A stretch of 64,000 nt of DNA, taken from positions 8,261,972-8,325,971 of the forward strand of contig VXAI01000013.1 in assembly GCA_013399305.1 (NCBI GenBank), in the 5' to 3' direction. This document shows positions 1-14,355 of this stretch, one piece after another (position 1 is the stretch's first letter; every line of letters begins with the position of its first letter). Below the pieces are notes generated by a model. The model searched no databases. It was not told the DNA's origin and was given only the letters and a program-made list of their open reading frames with translations. Position numbers and translations under genes: made by a program. Source of the stretch: Rostratula benghalensis (taxonomy: Eukaryota; Chordata; Aves; Charadriiformes; Rostratulidae).

Positions 1-1320
1 CCCTCCCCCCCCCGCCAATGCTGGAGTTTTAAAAGAATATTTAAAAGGGCATCTTCAAATCCTGTGTCTATATTTTAATGAATAACACTCTTCAAAAGAA
101 TAAACTAATATCAACAAAGGAAAACTGATCTTGGAGGCAGTAAATTAAACAAGGGGTATACTGCTGTTCACTCGGGCAGCGTGAAGGTCTTTGGTGAACT
201 GGTTTTGTTCTCCGTACACCATTGCTTGGCGGTTTTCTTGGCTGGTGGAGCTGAGCACAAGTGGAGCTGTGTGCTCTGCTTCCTTCCCAAACATCTGCCC
301 TCGAGGATGCTTTTGTTTGTGCCATCCCCAGTAATGCAGGAGTAAGGGGCTTCCAGTGGTCTCCTTGCCTGAGCCCCATCTGCCCAGGAATGGCTGTCTC
401 CTTCCCAACTTCCCCTCCCACTTGTAAAATCAGGAGACCTGCTGGCCTCAGTGGCAGCATAGCTGAGCCATGGGGTGGCCCTGGCTGGGGGTTGTGCTTT
501 CCTGCTCTCTGGGCAGCAGTAGCAGGCCAGGGCTCAGTCCCTGCTACAAAGCAGGAGTTCCCTCTGACTGAGGGGCATGGAGGATGTATGGCAGAGCCTG
601 GTGCTGCAGGGGATAAGGACACTGACCCTGGCCTGTGTTGGCACAGCAGAGCTGTGCTGGGGCTTGTGCAAGATGCTCCTGGCTCCTAGAAAGGGGTCAC
701 ACCAGTGTGGCCAGAAAAGCAGGGTGTCCCAAGCCTGGATGGGATTGCAGAGCATCCCCTGAGGGCACTGGCATAGCCTGGCCCAGTATGCCAGCCCTGT
801 GCTGCTGCCAAGGAGACAACTGGCATTCTGCAACGTCTGCTCCCAGTCCCAAACATGGCAACAAATCGTAGATAAGAGGGATCAACAGCACTCGGCACGC
901 ACTCGCTTTGTTTAGCCAAGTCCTTCCCTAAATAAGCCAGCTTTAGGAAAATATTTGGGGGAACTTCTGCTATTGAGCTGGGTTTCGAAGGAGTCAGCTT
1001 TGTTTAAATGCAAGAATGTTATAAAGGGGGCATTGAACAGCGAAGCAATGCTGGGCAGAGCTCTGGTGGCCACGGGACACAAGGTTTGTATCAAGGACAC
1101 CACACAGGGAGGGAAACACAGTAATGCTGCTGTGTTTCTGTCTGTCCCCTCACGACTGCATGCATGTGGCTGTGTTTCCTCGCTGTTTGTTTTGCTGCTT
1201 CCCCTCTAAACTTTTTGCATCACCCTGGATGCTTTCCCAAGCTGTGGCTCAGAGGGACAGCTTGCTCGTTGGAGTCCTCCCGCTCCCCCTTAACTTGAGG
1301 GCATGAAATGGTGTTGCCAT
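1..1320. other. Intergenic DNA, relatively GC-rich, no gene seen
   Basis: The segment opens with a C-rich tract. It is visibly richer in G and C than the rest of the window but poor in CpG. Open frames of up to 176 codons occur on both strands, but none resembles a known protein and they overlap one another, as expected in GC-rich DNA with few stop codons. Confidence 0.7.
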
Positions 1321-4300
1321 GGGGAAGGGCTGTTTGTTACCTATTGCACCAGGCTCCGCAGCTGGGGAGGATGGAGAAATGCTATCGGTTAAATCAACAC
1401 ATTGCTCGAGAAGTGCGTGAACTTTTGTGATCTACGTGTTGGGGGGAAAAAAAAAAAAAAAGGTGGATTTTGGCTGCTTTGAATGGTGCTTGAACTGGGC
1501 AGTGCCCATACCACAGCTCTGACTAACCCAATTGGCATGGCTGGGATATGGCTTGGATCCCTGGGCTTCTCCTTGGAGGTGAAGCATAGCGCTAGATATT
1601 ACATCTCTCACAGGAAAAATACCTTAGAGGGACTGAAGAGGGTGACTCCCAAATGGCAAAGGCCAGGCACTTGAGAAAAGCCTCCATTTACCCTGTGATT
1701 TTCTCCATGATGTTGACAGCCCAGCTGATACCCGGCAGCTCTCCCTGCCCCTGCCTCTGCCTCTGTTGCTGCAGCCGAGTGGGGAGTACAGGCAGAGGCC
1801 CTTGCCCCACCGAAATTTTTACCATGGAAATTGACTTCATGCAATTAATAAGAACAGGAAATACAGCTTGTTTTCTCTCAGGAGGGGAACGTAAAGTAAT
1901 GGCTTTATCTTAATTTGTCAGGCTTTGCCCTAGGGACCAAAATTAAATGGCTAGAAGCCAGCGGAGGACTCAAGAACCGAAGAATTAACACTCTGATAAA
2001 TAAAAAAGTTTTCATTTTAATTAGTTTTCCAGCTGAAAAATAATGAAGTTCTACATGCCAAAAAGCTGTAATGGAGTAATGGAAAGGCCTGTGCTTATAC
2101 AATAGGGTCTGATTGCAATCTCAGGGCTCCATTTTTATTCATTTGTAGCGTGAAACAAAGGAAGGTGTTTGGATTCTCTCTCTTTATATAAAGCCTCTGC
2201 TCCAGCACTCTGGGCTGGTCTTCAACCAGGCTTCCCACAGTCCGGCTGCCAAATCTACAAAATTTTCCTGGCTGACATTCAGGAAAGTACTGCTCGGGCT
2301 CTAGGATGGAAAGTTAAAAGACTTTGCCTGGATACACTGAAACATATACAAACAGTGCTTGACGTATGGCATTGATTCATCCTGCACAGGCTGTCCCTGC
2401 TGTATCCCGGGGGGAGAGAATTGTAAAGCTCCCTAAAATCACCTCAGTCACTAGTGTTAGATGTTAGTGAGAGGAATCATCTTAAACACTCATGAAGACG
2501 CTTCCCTTCTTTCCTTTGGGGGATTAACAGCGTGTGGTCGGACTGTAGCACTCGTTGGATCCAGAGGGGTTTTAGCCTGGGATAAACAGCTCAGATGCAT
2601 TAGAAGAAAATAATCCTATGGTCAAAGATACCATTAGTCACTGTGACTAACAGGCTGCCCTGACTGTTGGAGGAGTGTTAGACGTTTACATGCTCAGGGC
2701 TCCTGTTGAGTATTGAGGAGGGCTAGCACAGCTTGAACCACAAGCTGGTATGTCTTTACTGTGTTGCTATCCCATTAGCAGCAGATATATAAAAATAATA
2801 ATAAAAAAAAACTCTGCTCCGTGAAGGGTGGAATAGGAAATGTCTCACTGCCATGAGCAGCCTAACGGATATACGCCTTGTTTATAAAATCACATAGTAC
2901 CTGTGAAGTTAATTATCAGCTGGGCAAACATGCCCCTGCCTCTGCCTGGTGGTCACCTCGAGGAAGAAGGATTCCAGATGCCGTTTCTGTGGCTGCCCTG
3001 CTGTGCTGGTGTCCAGCAAGGAGCTGTGGAGTGGGGGCAGGGGCAGCATGCCTGTGGCTGCCTGCTTGTGCCGGGCTTGTCCTGGCATGGGTGGCAGGGG
3101 GCTGTTTCACCCCCTCAGATGCAGCCACCTCTGCAGAGGAAAAAATGTGCACCCTGGTCTCCACGTGGAGCCAGCTGCAGGCTGCAGCACACAGTCCTCT
3201 AAGCAAGGATGGGCTTGGTTCCTGCCACATGCCTCAGCTTTTCTATTTGCTTCTCCATAGACAGCCTGGACATATAAGGGCAAGAATTTACCCTTTGCTC
3301 ATCATTGCTCCAATATACCTTTTTCCTGCAGGGAACAGAACTGCTATGTTTGCCCCCATTCAAAGAGCACTCATACTCTCAGCTGTCAAAGTGACACTGA
3401 GAAGAAGAGCCCAGTGCTAAATCAGCAATCATCCTAAACCAGGACCCCATGAGAAAGCACAGCGTATGGTATTGTCTGTGCTTGGGGTTAGAAAAATGTG
3501 AGTTATGCAGCGAAAAGCATCAGACTCGCTTAAAAATGAAGCAATGTTTTTATTTGCTGTCTGCCATGTTCAGGCTTTAGGTCAAGTTGTTAGACCTCTC
3601 TGGCAGCTGGAGACTCTCTATAAAGTGAATTCAGAGTTTTCTGGACAAACTGTGTAGTTCCGGAAGCTAGAACTTCTCAGGTATTAGCAAACATTAAAAA
3701 TAAAATTAAAAAAGCCACCACCGAAACACAGAAGTTGGGAGCAATCCACCCATTTCCAGTCTGTTAGGAGTCAGTTTGGGTTGACTTTCCCAATTACAAG
3801 CTACAGTAGAACTTCTGTACTGGCATTCCTGCAGCAAGGGGAGAGGATCCTTTCTATGTGAAGTTGCAACATGCAGAAATCAAGTGGAAAGAGATAATTG
3901 CCACTTACTAAAACAAGAAAAAGTCAGCCAGTAAAGGAAAAAGTGTGTGAAAATTGGGGGATAAGAAAAAAAACACTTTTATTTCACATAAATTTGCTGT
4001 ATTACCAATTCCAAGAGTCATCAATATGAAGCAAATGAACAAAATCAAAAGAGATGAGACATTAGTTTAGTTTTACTTGGTTGTGTTTAAAAATGGCGCA
4101 TTTTATTTATTTATTGTGCAATATTGTTTATAAATTATGGCAGTACCCAAAGTTTTGAATAAGAACCTTTTTGTTTAAAAATTCAAAATATGAAAATAAA
4201 AGTCAATAAATTTTAAAAAAATATATCCACATGTTTTCTTGGTACAGAAGAGACCTTCAGATTACCCTGCCTGTCCTATGTAACACAAGCCAAAATGTTT

Positions 4301-4664
4301 AATCTCGTCATTTTGTAACTGATCAACAATTTGCCTTCGGTTGAAGTACGTATGTCAGAAAGGCATCTGGTTACAGATGTGAGCAGACACCAGCTTACAT
4401 GATGATTTGTTTAAAAAATTGTGCACCCCAATTTTTCTTAAAGTTCTATTTTCATTTGAATTTGTCTGTCTTTCTGCTGGTCCGTGTTATGTTTGGCCTC
4501 TTAGTACCTGGGAATATCTTTCAGCAAGAAGTTTATGCTCATGTGTGGCCAAGCCACATGCACATATTTTTTCAAAGGTTAGTGTTTTGCTCCGGGGAAA
4601 AACATAGTAAAAAAGTAATTTCATATTGAATTGAACTAACCCATTATGGGGAGCCTTCTGTGTC
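1321..4664. other. Intergenic DNA, no gene seen
   Basis: This stretch includes an A16 tract after GGGGGG near 1441-1462, a second GC-richer patch at about 2930-3260 and an AT-rich patch at about 3900-4220. I recognise no exon, RNA gene or interspersed repeat. Confidence 0.65.
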
Positions 4665-4697
4665 GTGTATGAATTATCTATGGGATAATTCATACAC
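4665..4697. repeat. Perfect 14-bp inverted repeat (hairpin)
   Basis: The arm GTGTATGAATTATC (4665-4678) is followed by a 5-base spacer and its exact reverse complement GATAATTCATACAC (4684-4697). The flanks do not extend the stem convincingly. Confidence 0.9.
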
Positions 4698-7466
4698 ATC
4701 TTCCTGCCGCTTTAAGCTTTACAAAATCTAATCCCTAAACCAAAATGTCACAGAAGATGTGAATGTTTATCATTTAAGTCAGTGGTTGCATCACTCAGAA
4801 CCCGTGTCATCATGGATTGAAAATTTATGAACAGGGAAGAACAGATTAAGTGCCTTCTTGAAGATACAGAGATCAGTTGACCAAACTGCCTGGTTGTTAG
4901 ATAGAGTGAAAGCAGAAAGCACGGCATGGGAGTAGAAGGGATCTCCAGGGTCCATCCCTGAGCAGGTTGAGGAAGTCCTGCTCCAGCAGCTTCCACCCAG
5001 GCTCCCTGCAGCCTCCTCCTTTTCAGAGCAGAATTGGAGTTTGAGGGATGGTGGTTTGGGTTGGCCATGACACTTGAAAGTGAGTGAGCAGGTGAAACAG
5101 AAAAAAAGCTAGTGCATCAAGCTTCTCTGACACAGGCTATGCTTGGTGGTGTTACCAAAACACAAGGCCCTCACAAATAAATGCAATTACTAACAGTAAG
5201 GAGATATGTAAGCCTCCAGGGAGGCTTAACGAGAAGCATGACCTTTCTCCTTATGGATGTCTTTATTAAGTACTTGAAAAGGCTCCAGTCATTATTATGG
5301 TGAATTATAAATCTACAAAATGCGTTATGTTTAAGAAGAGAGGTTTGTTTTTCATATAACATCTCTGACTCAACCAAGGTTCTCAAATTGAATGTTGCAT
5401 GGATCCTTGTTATTCTATGTGTAGGTGTTTAACAACTCAGTGTCAAGCAGTCCTGCAGGTCTGAAAGGGTGTTAAAACTCAACCAAAATGAGTGAAATAA
5501 CTTTCAAATAATATTTCTTTATATATGCAATTGCAATGGAGATGTCATATCATCTTAGATAGAAACAGTCCATGTCACAGCACAGAGAAGCATCAGTGAG
5601 CTTTAAGCCAGACAAGCTGTTTAGCACCATAAGATGCAGCAGTAAAAGTACACACATTATGGATGACTTAAACTTAAGCTGTAGAAGAAAGGCTGAGAAA
5701 ATAGTGATTTGATTATAGCCTGTTGCCTTTGCATTTACAGAAATGGTATCTGACACAAGGCAGATCTGGAGGTTAGAAACGCGATGAGGAACACTGATCA
5801 GCCAAATAATTGTGGTAATCTGGTAAGACATGTAAGTCAAATGGTTAGGTTTTGTTTTGTGAAAATCAATCATAATTGCAGTGTTACTGACTAGAGGAGT
5901 AATTTCCATGGATAAACTGCATGATTCAATACCATTTTCACCTCCCAGCTTCAAGTACTTGGATTAGGTCAGAAAGCCAGGGTGCCGGGTTTGTAGGAAA
6001 TAATGTGAGAAATCCCCAGAGTCAAACTGCATAAATAAGAGAAGTGGCAGTAGGATGCTGCCACATCCTTGCTCTGCCTGTGCCCAGCAGGTCTGTGCCA
6101 AGGCTTCTTTGGCAGTATTTGTGCAAACACCACACATCTGCAAGATTTGACATTCAGAGAAGGTGTTGGAGTCTTACCACAATGTAAGGACCGTCACTAA
6201 ACCAGCTCCAGATCCCTGTGCTGTGAGGCACTGTACTTCAAGATGATATTTCTGGAGTGAAGTAGCTTTCCAGCTGGCACTTTTAGAACCAGAAGGGGTA
6301 TTTCTGAGTCAGCCAAACACTGACCTCTCAATAACATCTTTGCAAATAAGCAGGCTTTTGCTGTCAGCAGAACATCACAGATTCAAGGTTCCACATCACA
6401 CATGCATGAACTCCATTTTTTTAGAATGGGGCATGAACTCTAACTATTTACTGTTTTCAAATAGGACGTTAAAAGTTGAGACAATGAGCACCATTAAAAA
6501 ATGCACAGAACTCATTTTACAAAAGGGAAAAAAAAAATTGAACTGCCAAAAAACAGGAAGTTCTTGAAAATGCTTGAATTTGTAACTACTATTCAAATTT
6601 AACAATAGACTCTGTGAGAATGACGTGCCCGGTGTAATAGTTATTAAGAGTGTCAGCTACAGAAAGGAAAACCCGTTGCTGAATAAGAGGTATATCCTAA
6701 TATTTTTCAGCACGTCAGAGGATTTATTTCACTCTTTAGTTTTGATCACCGTTGCCTGACATCCGCAAAAAACACCTCCTATCCTCCAGCCTAAAAAACA
6801 ATGAACATAGTTTTCCTGTTACTCATACCTGTGTCATACAAGAACATGCCCACGCGAAGTCATTTAAGAGAGACCAATGTAACAAAGTCCATTATGGTTT
6901 GTAGCTGCAACCAGAATGTATTTATTGGCTTAATGGTGAACACTCTTACAGTCTCACTGTCACCATTTGTAATCTGCTTGCTCTCTGTGTGTTTAAACTG
7001 TGAATGCTTTTGGCATAGTACTTGCACTTATCGTGTTTTCACAGCATTTTGCAAAATCTTCAGCTTCTTGAAGAAAGAAGAAAAGTAAATATTGCATGAA
7101 GATGCAAAAAACCCCTCCAAACCCACATTGCTTAAAATTTATGTAGGTAGGTATTTTGAAGAGTTATTTTTTTTAATTTTGGGCCTGTGTTCCTGGAATC
7201 ACAGGTTCTGCATCTCATTCTGCTGTTGTATCCTGTGTTATCATGGGTACTTGGACCCGAACTCATCCTCCCTCTGCTAGCCACTGAGCCGAGATGGCAA
7301 GAGTAGCAGTACACTTGCCCTGAAATCCTTGTGCAAAGGAGAGAAGTGAAGAGATGACTTGAGATCTCCTGCCTGTCTCTGAGCAAGAATCTGAAGAAGT
7401 GTCTTCCGCTGTCCTCTGCAATGGATGTGACAGAGTTAGTGAGATTTATGCCATCCAAATTTCTGT

Positions 7467-7486
7467 TACCAATAGATACCAATAGA
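7467..7486. repeat. Tandem duplication of a 10-mer
   Basis: TACCAATAGA occurs twice head to tail. Probably simple slippage. Confidence 0.7.
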
Positions 7487-10284
7487 TAAATGCAGTCATA
7501 AGGAAGTCAGAAATTATGCTTCTCAGAGGATTTTCATATTGGGAAATTTGACATTGCTGCATAAGCTAAACATTCTTAAAATTTTCTGCAAAAAAACGTT
7601 TTGATCAAAGCTTCTTGACATACAGTTTTGAACAACCTTTTTTTTTAATGTTTGACTAGGTTAATTTTTTTTTTTACACAATGAAAAGTTTTCAAAATAT
7701 GCAAACCAAATATTCTATTTTGAAAGAGTAAATTCATCTCATCTTAATGTTTTCCTTTTTTTTTTTTCAATTATTTGATGCAAAACCTATCATTTTTTGA
7801 AACATGTCAGCTTATAGAAAATAAACTGTCTGCTGGAAAGAGTTCCTTTCAATACTTTCAGCCTGTTCTATCTAGAAGATTATGGTTTATGCTATAGGCA
7901 GGGCAGAAAGCAGCTATTAGAAAATCACGTCAGAGCCACTCTGATAAATTCATGCTACTGTACCTCAATTTCAGTTGAGGAAAGATATTATGTTGAGAAA
8001 GGATGTGAAGGAATCCAAAACCACAACTCTGCTATCATCACTTCAATGTCTGTACGTTGCACTGTTTTGTTAGGTCAAACTAATCTGTGTTGCTGGGGCC
8101 ATACATCACCAGAGCCTCTCTGGCTTGCCATCTATCTGTCAACAGACGGCTATCAAACACTTCTCCAGAAAGTTAACGGATTGCCTCTACGAGCCTATAA
8201 CCTTCTGTCAGATTAATTTATTTTGGGTGGTTTACTTGAAAGCAGTGCATGTGTTTCCTGGGGCCAAAGCTGTATTTCCAAACCCAGGAGACACAAATGG
8301 GCTTTATAGCAATCTTAATTAGGACCACAGGCCTGATAGAAGTTGTAGGTTTTTGCTAGTATTTGGACTCATGTACCTGATGAGGGTGGGATTCCCAGAT
8401 CAGCGTGTCTGGTCTGGCTCATGAGGCATCATGAGAGGCATTGCCACTGCCTAGCTCTACACATTTAACATTCAGAAGCCAGTTCCCCAGTTGTCCTGAT
8501 AATCAGGGAAAGAGCAATATCCACAAAGCAAACCAGAACAAAACGTTGAATGCTTTAGGGGATATATTACTTTCTGTTACTTTTTTTTTTTTTTCTTTTC
8601 TACTAGTAAAATAATAAGATAATGATGAAGAACTACACTTCTTTGATAATACCCACATTTCTTCAGCACAAAATATTGCATTGAAAAAATCCTGATCGGA
8701 CCTAGTGAAAATGCATAGAAGTCAGGATAAAGAAACCGTGGAACAAATTTCTGGGGCAGGCTTCTCATGATTTGTTGCCTTTAACTCAAGAAAACATTTA
8801 TTTTTTTTTTTTCTAAAAGATATATGATCTTTTGTCTGCAATTTATGGGATTTGGTGCAAAAATTACTGGGTAAAATTTGATGGCCTATGCTATGCAGGT
8901 CAAATTAAATGATCACAGTGTCCCTTGACCTTTGCAGCTATTAATCTTTCATGAGAGCAAAGCCATAAAAGACAGATGAACTCTAATAAAAAGGAACTGG
9001 AGTCTCTGGAGGACTATTTAAAGGCTCTCTTGAATTAGGTAATGCAAGAAAAAGACCTTTTCTGATAGAAAGTCCTCAAACCCCCTGAAGTTACAAAGAT
9101 TATTTTTTATTTTGACGAGAGGAGAAATTGCATTTCGGTTAAAAAAAATGTTTGTTAATGTCCTTCTCTCCATTTGCATTGTGGTCAGAAAGAGGAGGAG
9201 ATTTAATGAAAAATGGGAATATGAAAATGTTGCAGGTTTGCCCTTTTACAGGTTTAGAAAACGTTTATTACTCAAAAAGCTAATTCCCTGTGGGAGAAAA
9301 TTAGAAACATAGTGTCTCCTCTCGTGTGACCGTGATTTATAGCCCCGCTTAGGCCAGGGGCAGCCCCTTTGGTCTCCCCATCTCCATCCAGCATGCTCAA
9401 GGTGGGACTTGGGTGGAAGGTGTATCAGCAGCTCCGTTTGGGAGTAGGACCTTCATGCTTTGCTCAGGTGTTGGTTATACTCAGCCCGGAAGGCATCACG
9501 CTGTGCCCAGGGAAGGCTCAGTCAGGAGGTGTTACGGTTTTTTGTCCTGATCAAAGCGAGCTGAAGGGGCTGATGGAAACCCAAGGTGATGCCCAGAGCC
9601 CTGTAAGACATACCCTAAAGAAGGAAGGGGCCTGACCTCAGGAAGTGGAAAGACTTTCCAGAGATGCCTGTGACCTACTGTGGGAGGAATCTGGATGTGG
9701 GAGGACTAAATAAGCTTCCCTCTATTTAAGCCAAGTCGCAGCCAGCAGGGCCGTGTACCACTATCTGAGATGAATTGATGAAGGCGGTGATGGCACTGAG
9801 GCAAATAGATGTGAGATATCTTTTTGACATGCCAGAGCTTTCCTGCTTTAGAACACACTGAGAGTCAAGACTGCCAAGGACAGAAGCATCAGAAAATGAA
9901 AGATGTTCACAGGCCGTAGACCTTATGGGGCAGTATAAATACTTTGCGTGTATGAGCTCCTGGGAAGCCCACCCAGAAAATTGGTGCAGGGCTTGCAGTG
10001 CAACTGCAATGTGGTTGGGATAAGTTGGGGAAGAGAGTAAGGATGTGCAGAATGCAAAAATAAGACCCTGATATGATTTATTCTTGTGTGATAGGGAAGG
10101 TTGGTAGAACGGGAAATAAGAGAGAGCACAGGGAAAGTCAACACCTGCATTTTCGTGTATTTTAAGACTGCAAGGAAATAATATGAAAAAGTAATCCTCT
10201 GACAAATTAAAGCAACTCCAAAAGACTGAAAGGTAATGTGATAGTCTTTTCTTGTGATTGCTTTCACGGAAGAGATACAGCATT

Positions 10285-10306
10285 ATGTGTGTTTAATAAC
10301 ACACAT
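10285..10306. repeat. Perfect 9-bp inverted repeat
   Basis: ATGTGTGTT (10285-10293), loop TAAT, then AACACACAT (10298-10306). Confidence 0.85.
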
Positions 10307-11257
10307 TAGTGCTGACAGAATGAATAACTGTGTAGGGCTGAGAAAGGTCAGGTAGATGAAAATGAATTAATCAGGAAAAACTTGACCGGTGGGGAAAGGA
10401 AAAATGGAAATAAATCAAACTGAGTAGTTTCCAAAAAATGCAGGATGTCTATCACTAACTGCTAGGATGTTTCAGCTCTTAAAAATTTTCCTTGGACCTG
10501 CAATTAGGTCCATCCTGAAGATGCTGACCTTACTACTTGTCCCTATTAATTGTTTTTCTCTGCCAAGAACTACACTATAATTCAGCTACATACATTGCAA
10601 TCTAGTAGAGGGTATAGTATGCTATGGCACCTGGGGAAAAACAATGCATCCCTCCCTAAAAAATATGTATTAACACCTGGCTCTTGAGATTAATTTCTGT
10701 CATCTCATGTGACTTATATAACGCTATAGAAATTCTTTCTGGGGTGATAATTACAAATCCTGGATTACTAGTACTTTGCAAATGACTGCTATATCCTGAG
10801 CTGGTGCAAGTGGCAGCAGTGAAACTGCAACAGCTGGTTGTCGCTGAGGATTTGATCTGACTAATACACAATTTGCCAAGTAACTGTGGTCAGAGATGAG
10901 TGCAGGCAATGCACGTCACCAGCTCTGAGCTCACTTTCTGACGGCTGAGATAGGGCTGGAAGGAATTTTCTTACTGATTGTGCTGTCACTTGCCAGAGAG
11001 CAGAAAGGGACAGCTCATGATGCAAAGCCACCACTGGCAGCTTCGGCCCTTGCAAATCCCACTGCCAGCTGCTGGCTTATAACCCAGGCATTGGTTAGGA
11101 GAAGAGAACCGTTCTTCCTTTTCCAGTTCTTTTTCTGGTCCCCATCCGCATATTCCCACCATCATGCTTAATATATGCATGAAGGATTCTGATGGCTTTT
11201 CTAATACCTGTGTGTATTTTTCAGTTACTACATAAATAGGGCTTCTCCAGTGCACTG

Positions 11258-11285
11258 TGGTTAACTGAGCCTGGTTAACTGAGCC
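11258..11285. repeat. Exact tandem duplication of a 14-mer
   Basis: TGGTTAACTGAGCC at 11258-11271 is repeated without change at 11272-11285. This suggests a recent local duplication. Confidence 0.85.
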
Positions 11286-14200
11286 CAGTTCTGCTGGGCT
11301 CACAGGTTGAGCTTTTCCCACAGGGATGTTTAAACTAGATGAAATGAGAAGACAATCAATGTCAGGTGAATGGCTTTTCTTTTCTGCCTGCTTTGAATTT
11401 AGTCCTGGCTACAAGTGCACTCTGGTAGGAGCTCATCTCCTCCCTGCGGCTCGCGTTCCAGCTCTTTGGGTTGCTGACTCAAGCTCCCCAGCTGAGTCAA
11501 GGTGTAGGAATGGTTAGCAGGGGCTGCCAGCTGGACTAGTAGGAAAAACACTTGGGCTTGAGTTTTATAACGAATGGCAAAGCAGTTGAGCTCATATGGC
11601 CTGGTTTGTTTCTTGTCCTCAAATAAAAGTCTCAGCTGTTGCAGTTTCCTTTTGTGTGCATATCCATCAAGGTTTGAGTCTCTTCTGTTCTGAAACAGAA
11701 CTGACCTGAGGAAGAACACGGTGAGAGTGGGAAAAAGTTTCCCATGACCAAAAAGATCAAATAATAACTTGAGGGTGAAGGGAAAGAAGAAAAACTCTTG
11801 CTGGGATTCCCACACTGCAGTGTCCTTTCCTGTCAGAATATTTACTTCCACTGTCCATCTTGCTTCCTTTTGATCAGCACCTCATTCTGCTCTTCTCCAC
11901 ACAACATCATGATATGCCTCAGGCTGTCATGGGTTTTTTACCATTTAAAGGTTATTGAAATAAAGTACATAACGAACAAAGTTCTATGAAGAGTGGCAAA
12001 AGATCATCGGTGTCATTTTTCAACTGGGCAGGATTTCTGTAAAGTGTTTGTGACAAGGCTCATTCCTCAGAATATTCTTCATAACATGGTGAAGGCTTAG
12101 GTATTTCATATGCAATCCATCTCCAGTGATTTGTCTTTCTCCTCTGCAAAGAGAAGACAGGCCCGTATGAATCTTACCTTGGTCAGCCTCAGCCAATAAA
12201 ACCATGGCTTTTTCAGCTAAAACACAAAAGCCTTTATCCCTTATGCTGAAGAGCTGGTAAATTCATATTTTTTCTAGACTGACAACCTCTGTTATTTGGA
12301 AGCAGTTACACAGACATCTGCAAGTGGCTTACACAAATGAAACAAAATTATTGAAACATGATTCATGTTCATAAGACAGTCTAGATAATTTCCCTGATTT
12401 TGGTGGCATAGGAGCAAGGTTTATAGTGGGCAGAGACTGTATCCACTGTACATTAGTCTTCAAGACTGGCATGATGCCGTTAAAATGGAACCCTTTATTC
12501 AGCCAAAAGTTTTTTGCTTTTTTTTTTTTTTTGATATTGCAGAGCATAATTTACATGTATGACCTTCTGATGGGTTTATACAATGTTTTGCACGTGCAGC
12601 ATTCGGACAAATAAATATTTCGCTCTGAAGCTGAGTCAAGTATCTCGAGATCTTCCTGGGTTATTGCCTTTGGAAAATCAGGCACTTGCCAATGGCAATA
12701 CACTTTGGTTGCAGGGAACGCATGAAAAATCCTGTTATCCTGAAGTCCGTAAGCAACAAGAGGGGCCAGTGATCTCTTTACAGTGAGCAGCTGTTCTAAA
12801 AAAAGTCTCTTCTGGCCTTTTCCTCCATGCCACACTCTCATTGCTTGTCTGCTTCTCTGATCCTGGCTATTTCTACTGTATAGATGTGTTTTTGAACATA
12901 GAGTTTGGCAGTCAATGCAAACACTTGCCCCACAGAAGGCAATAGTCAAGCTTCTTCCCCCAGAAATAGATAGCACTTGTTGAGAGCTTGTTCTCATTCT
13001 GGCAGGTGCTTCTCACGTGAGGAGCAGAAATATGCCCAGGTTCTGATTGATACACGTTCTGATGGATGCCATCAGGTAGTAAAAAGAAATATTGTTGTGT
13101 AAGTAAACCAGCTGATTTTTCTATGCCACTATAAACTGTAGATGAACACATACCCTTGAAAATTATGACCTGCAAAAAAACAATAGAAAAATCTCTTGGC
13201 AGGAGTCAGCCCAATAATAAATAACAATATCAACAGTAATACATAACATTATCTTACTCTATTAGTAATTGACATTGTCATTATATTAGCTGAAGTTGAA
13301 TTTAGTTAACTGCACTTTCTCTTCTTCTCTTGTGTATTGCTTAAGGCAAATTGGTAGTACCTCATATCTATTGTTGCTACTCCTTCTGTTTGCTTTATGA
13401 TTTCCATTTTCTTTCTGTGCCACTGCCTTCTCCTTGTGCCAAGCCCTAATCTGAACTTTATTAATAATCTTTTTTTCCTGCGATATAGTCCAAGAGTATT
13501 GCGTTCAAACACAAATCTCTGCTGCTTTTTTTCCAGCGTGGTCAGTTCTCTCTTTTGTTTTTTCAGCATTGGTTCTTTGGCAGTGTCCTTTCAAATGAAC
13601 CCCTGAGATATATTGCCTGTTTTCCTGTTTTCTCAGACATAAACTTTCCTTTTAATTCTTCATATTCTTTTCCACTGTCTTTGCCTGTAGATAATCTACA
13701 GCTCTGTTCTTACTCCAAATGCGCTTTCACTCTCATTCTACTACTGTTATGGTACAAAAAAATTAATCACATGTGATGGTTGCATAAATCAGTATTTTAT
13801 CTAGTTTGGCATCATGTTGATCTCTAGGTTCTTCACTACATGTGTATAAACCTGCTTTTCTGATAAAGCATTCTTTGCATTTGTTTTTTTTTTTAAGAGC
13901 ATCTTAAGGACATAGGGCTTTTCCCTCCTGCTGGAGCCCGCAGCAAAGATGTGACAACCATTTATTTTCATACCCTTCTTTTCAATTCCATCACAAAGTT
14001 GCAGTTTTTTGATTTAGAGCATATTCAGAAATCTAATGTTACCTTGTTTCTATCTCCTTTGCTCAAGCCAGGAATCTGATATGACATATTGTATTTTTCC
14101 CTTTCTGTCCTATTTTCATTTGCCAAGCATCCTAAAGGAACCGACTTGCCTCCACAAACTGCTCAAAGGCAAGTGAGAAACGAAAGCACCAAGAGCAAGG

Positions 14201-14333
14201 AACTTCAAGGCTTTATGCTGGCTTTATCCTTTCCCTAAGCAAGGCCAGAAAGTAGTGGTAACTTTGTGAGAGAGAATCACACAACACTAAGCCTGCACTT
14301 TGCCCATCAACATGGGCTGTTACACCCGCAGCA

Positions 14334-14355
14334 GCAGCAGCACTGTTGCTGCTGC
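14334..14355. repeat. CAG/CTG hairpin
   Basis: GCAGCAGCA (14334-14342), loop CTGT, then TGCTGCTGC (14347-14355): a 9-bp perfect stem within a short CAG run. Confidence 0.85.

Noticed and set aside
2878..3420. 180-codon open frame on the plus strand
   Set aside because: It lies in a GC-rich patch where several overlapping frames on both strands are open. The composition (runs of Ala, Cys and Trp) is unlike a real protein and no family is recognised.
9726..10283. 185-codon open frame on the minus strand
   Set aside because: No recognisable domain, no supporting splice or promoter context, and another overlapping frame is open on the same strand. Most likely chance.
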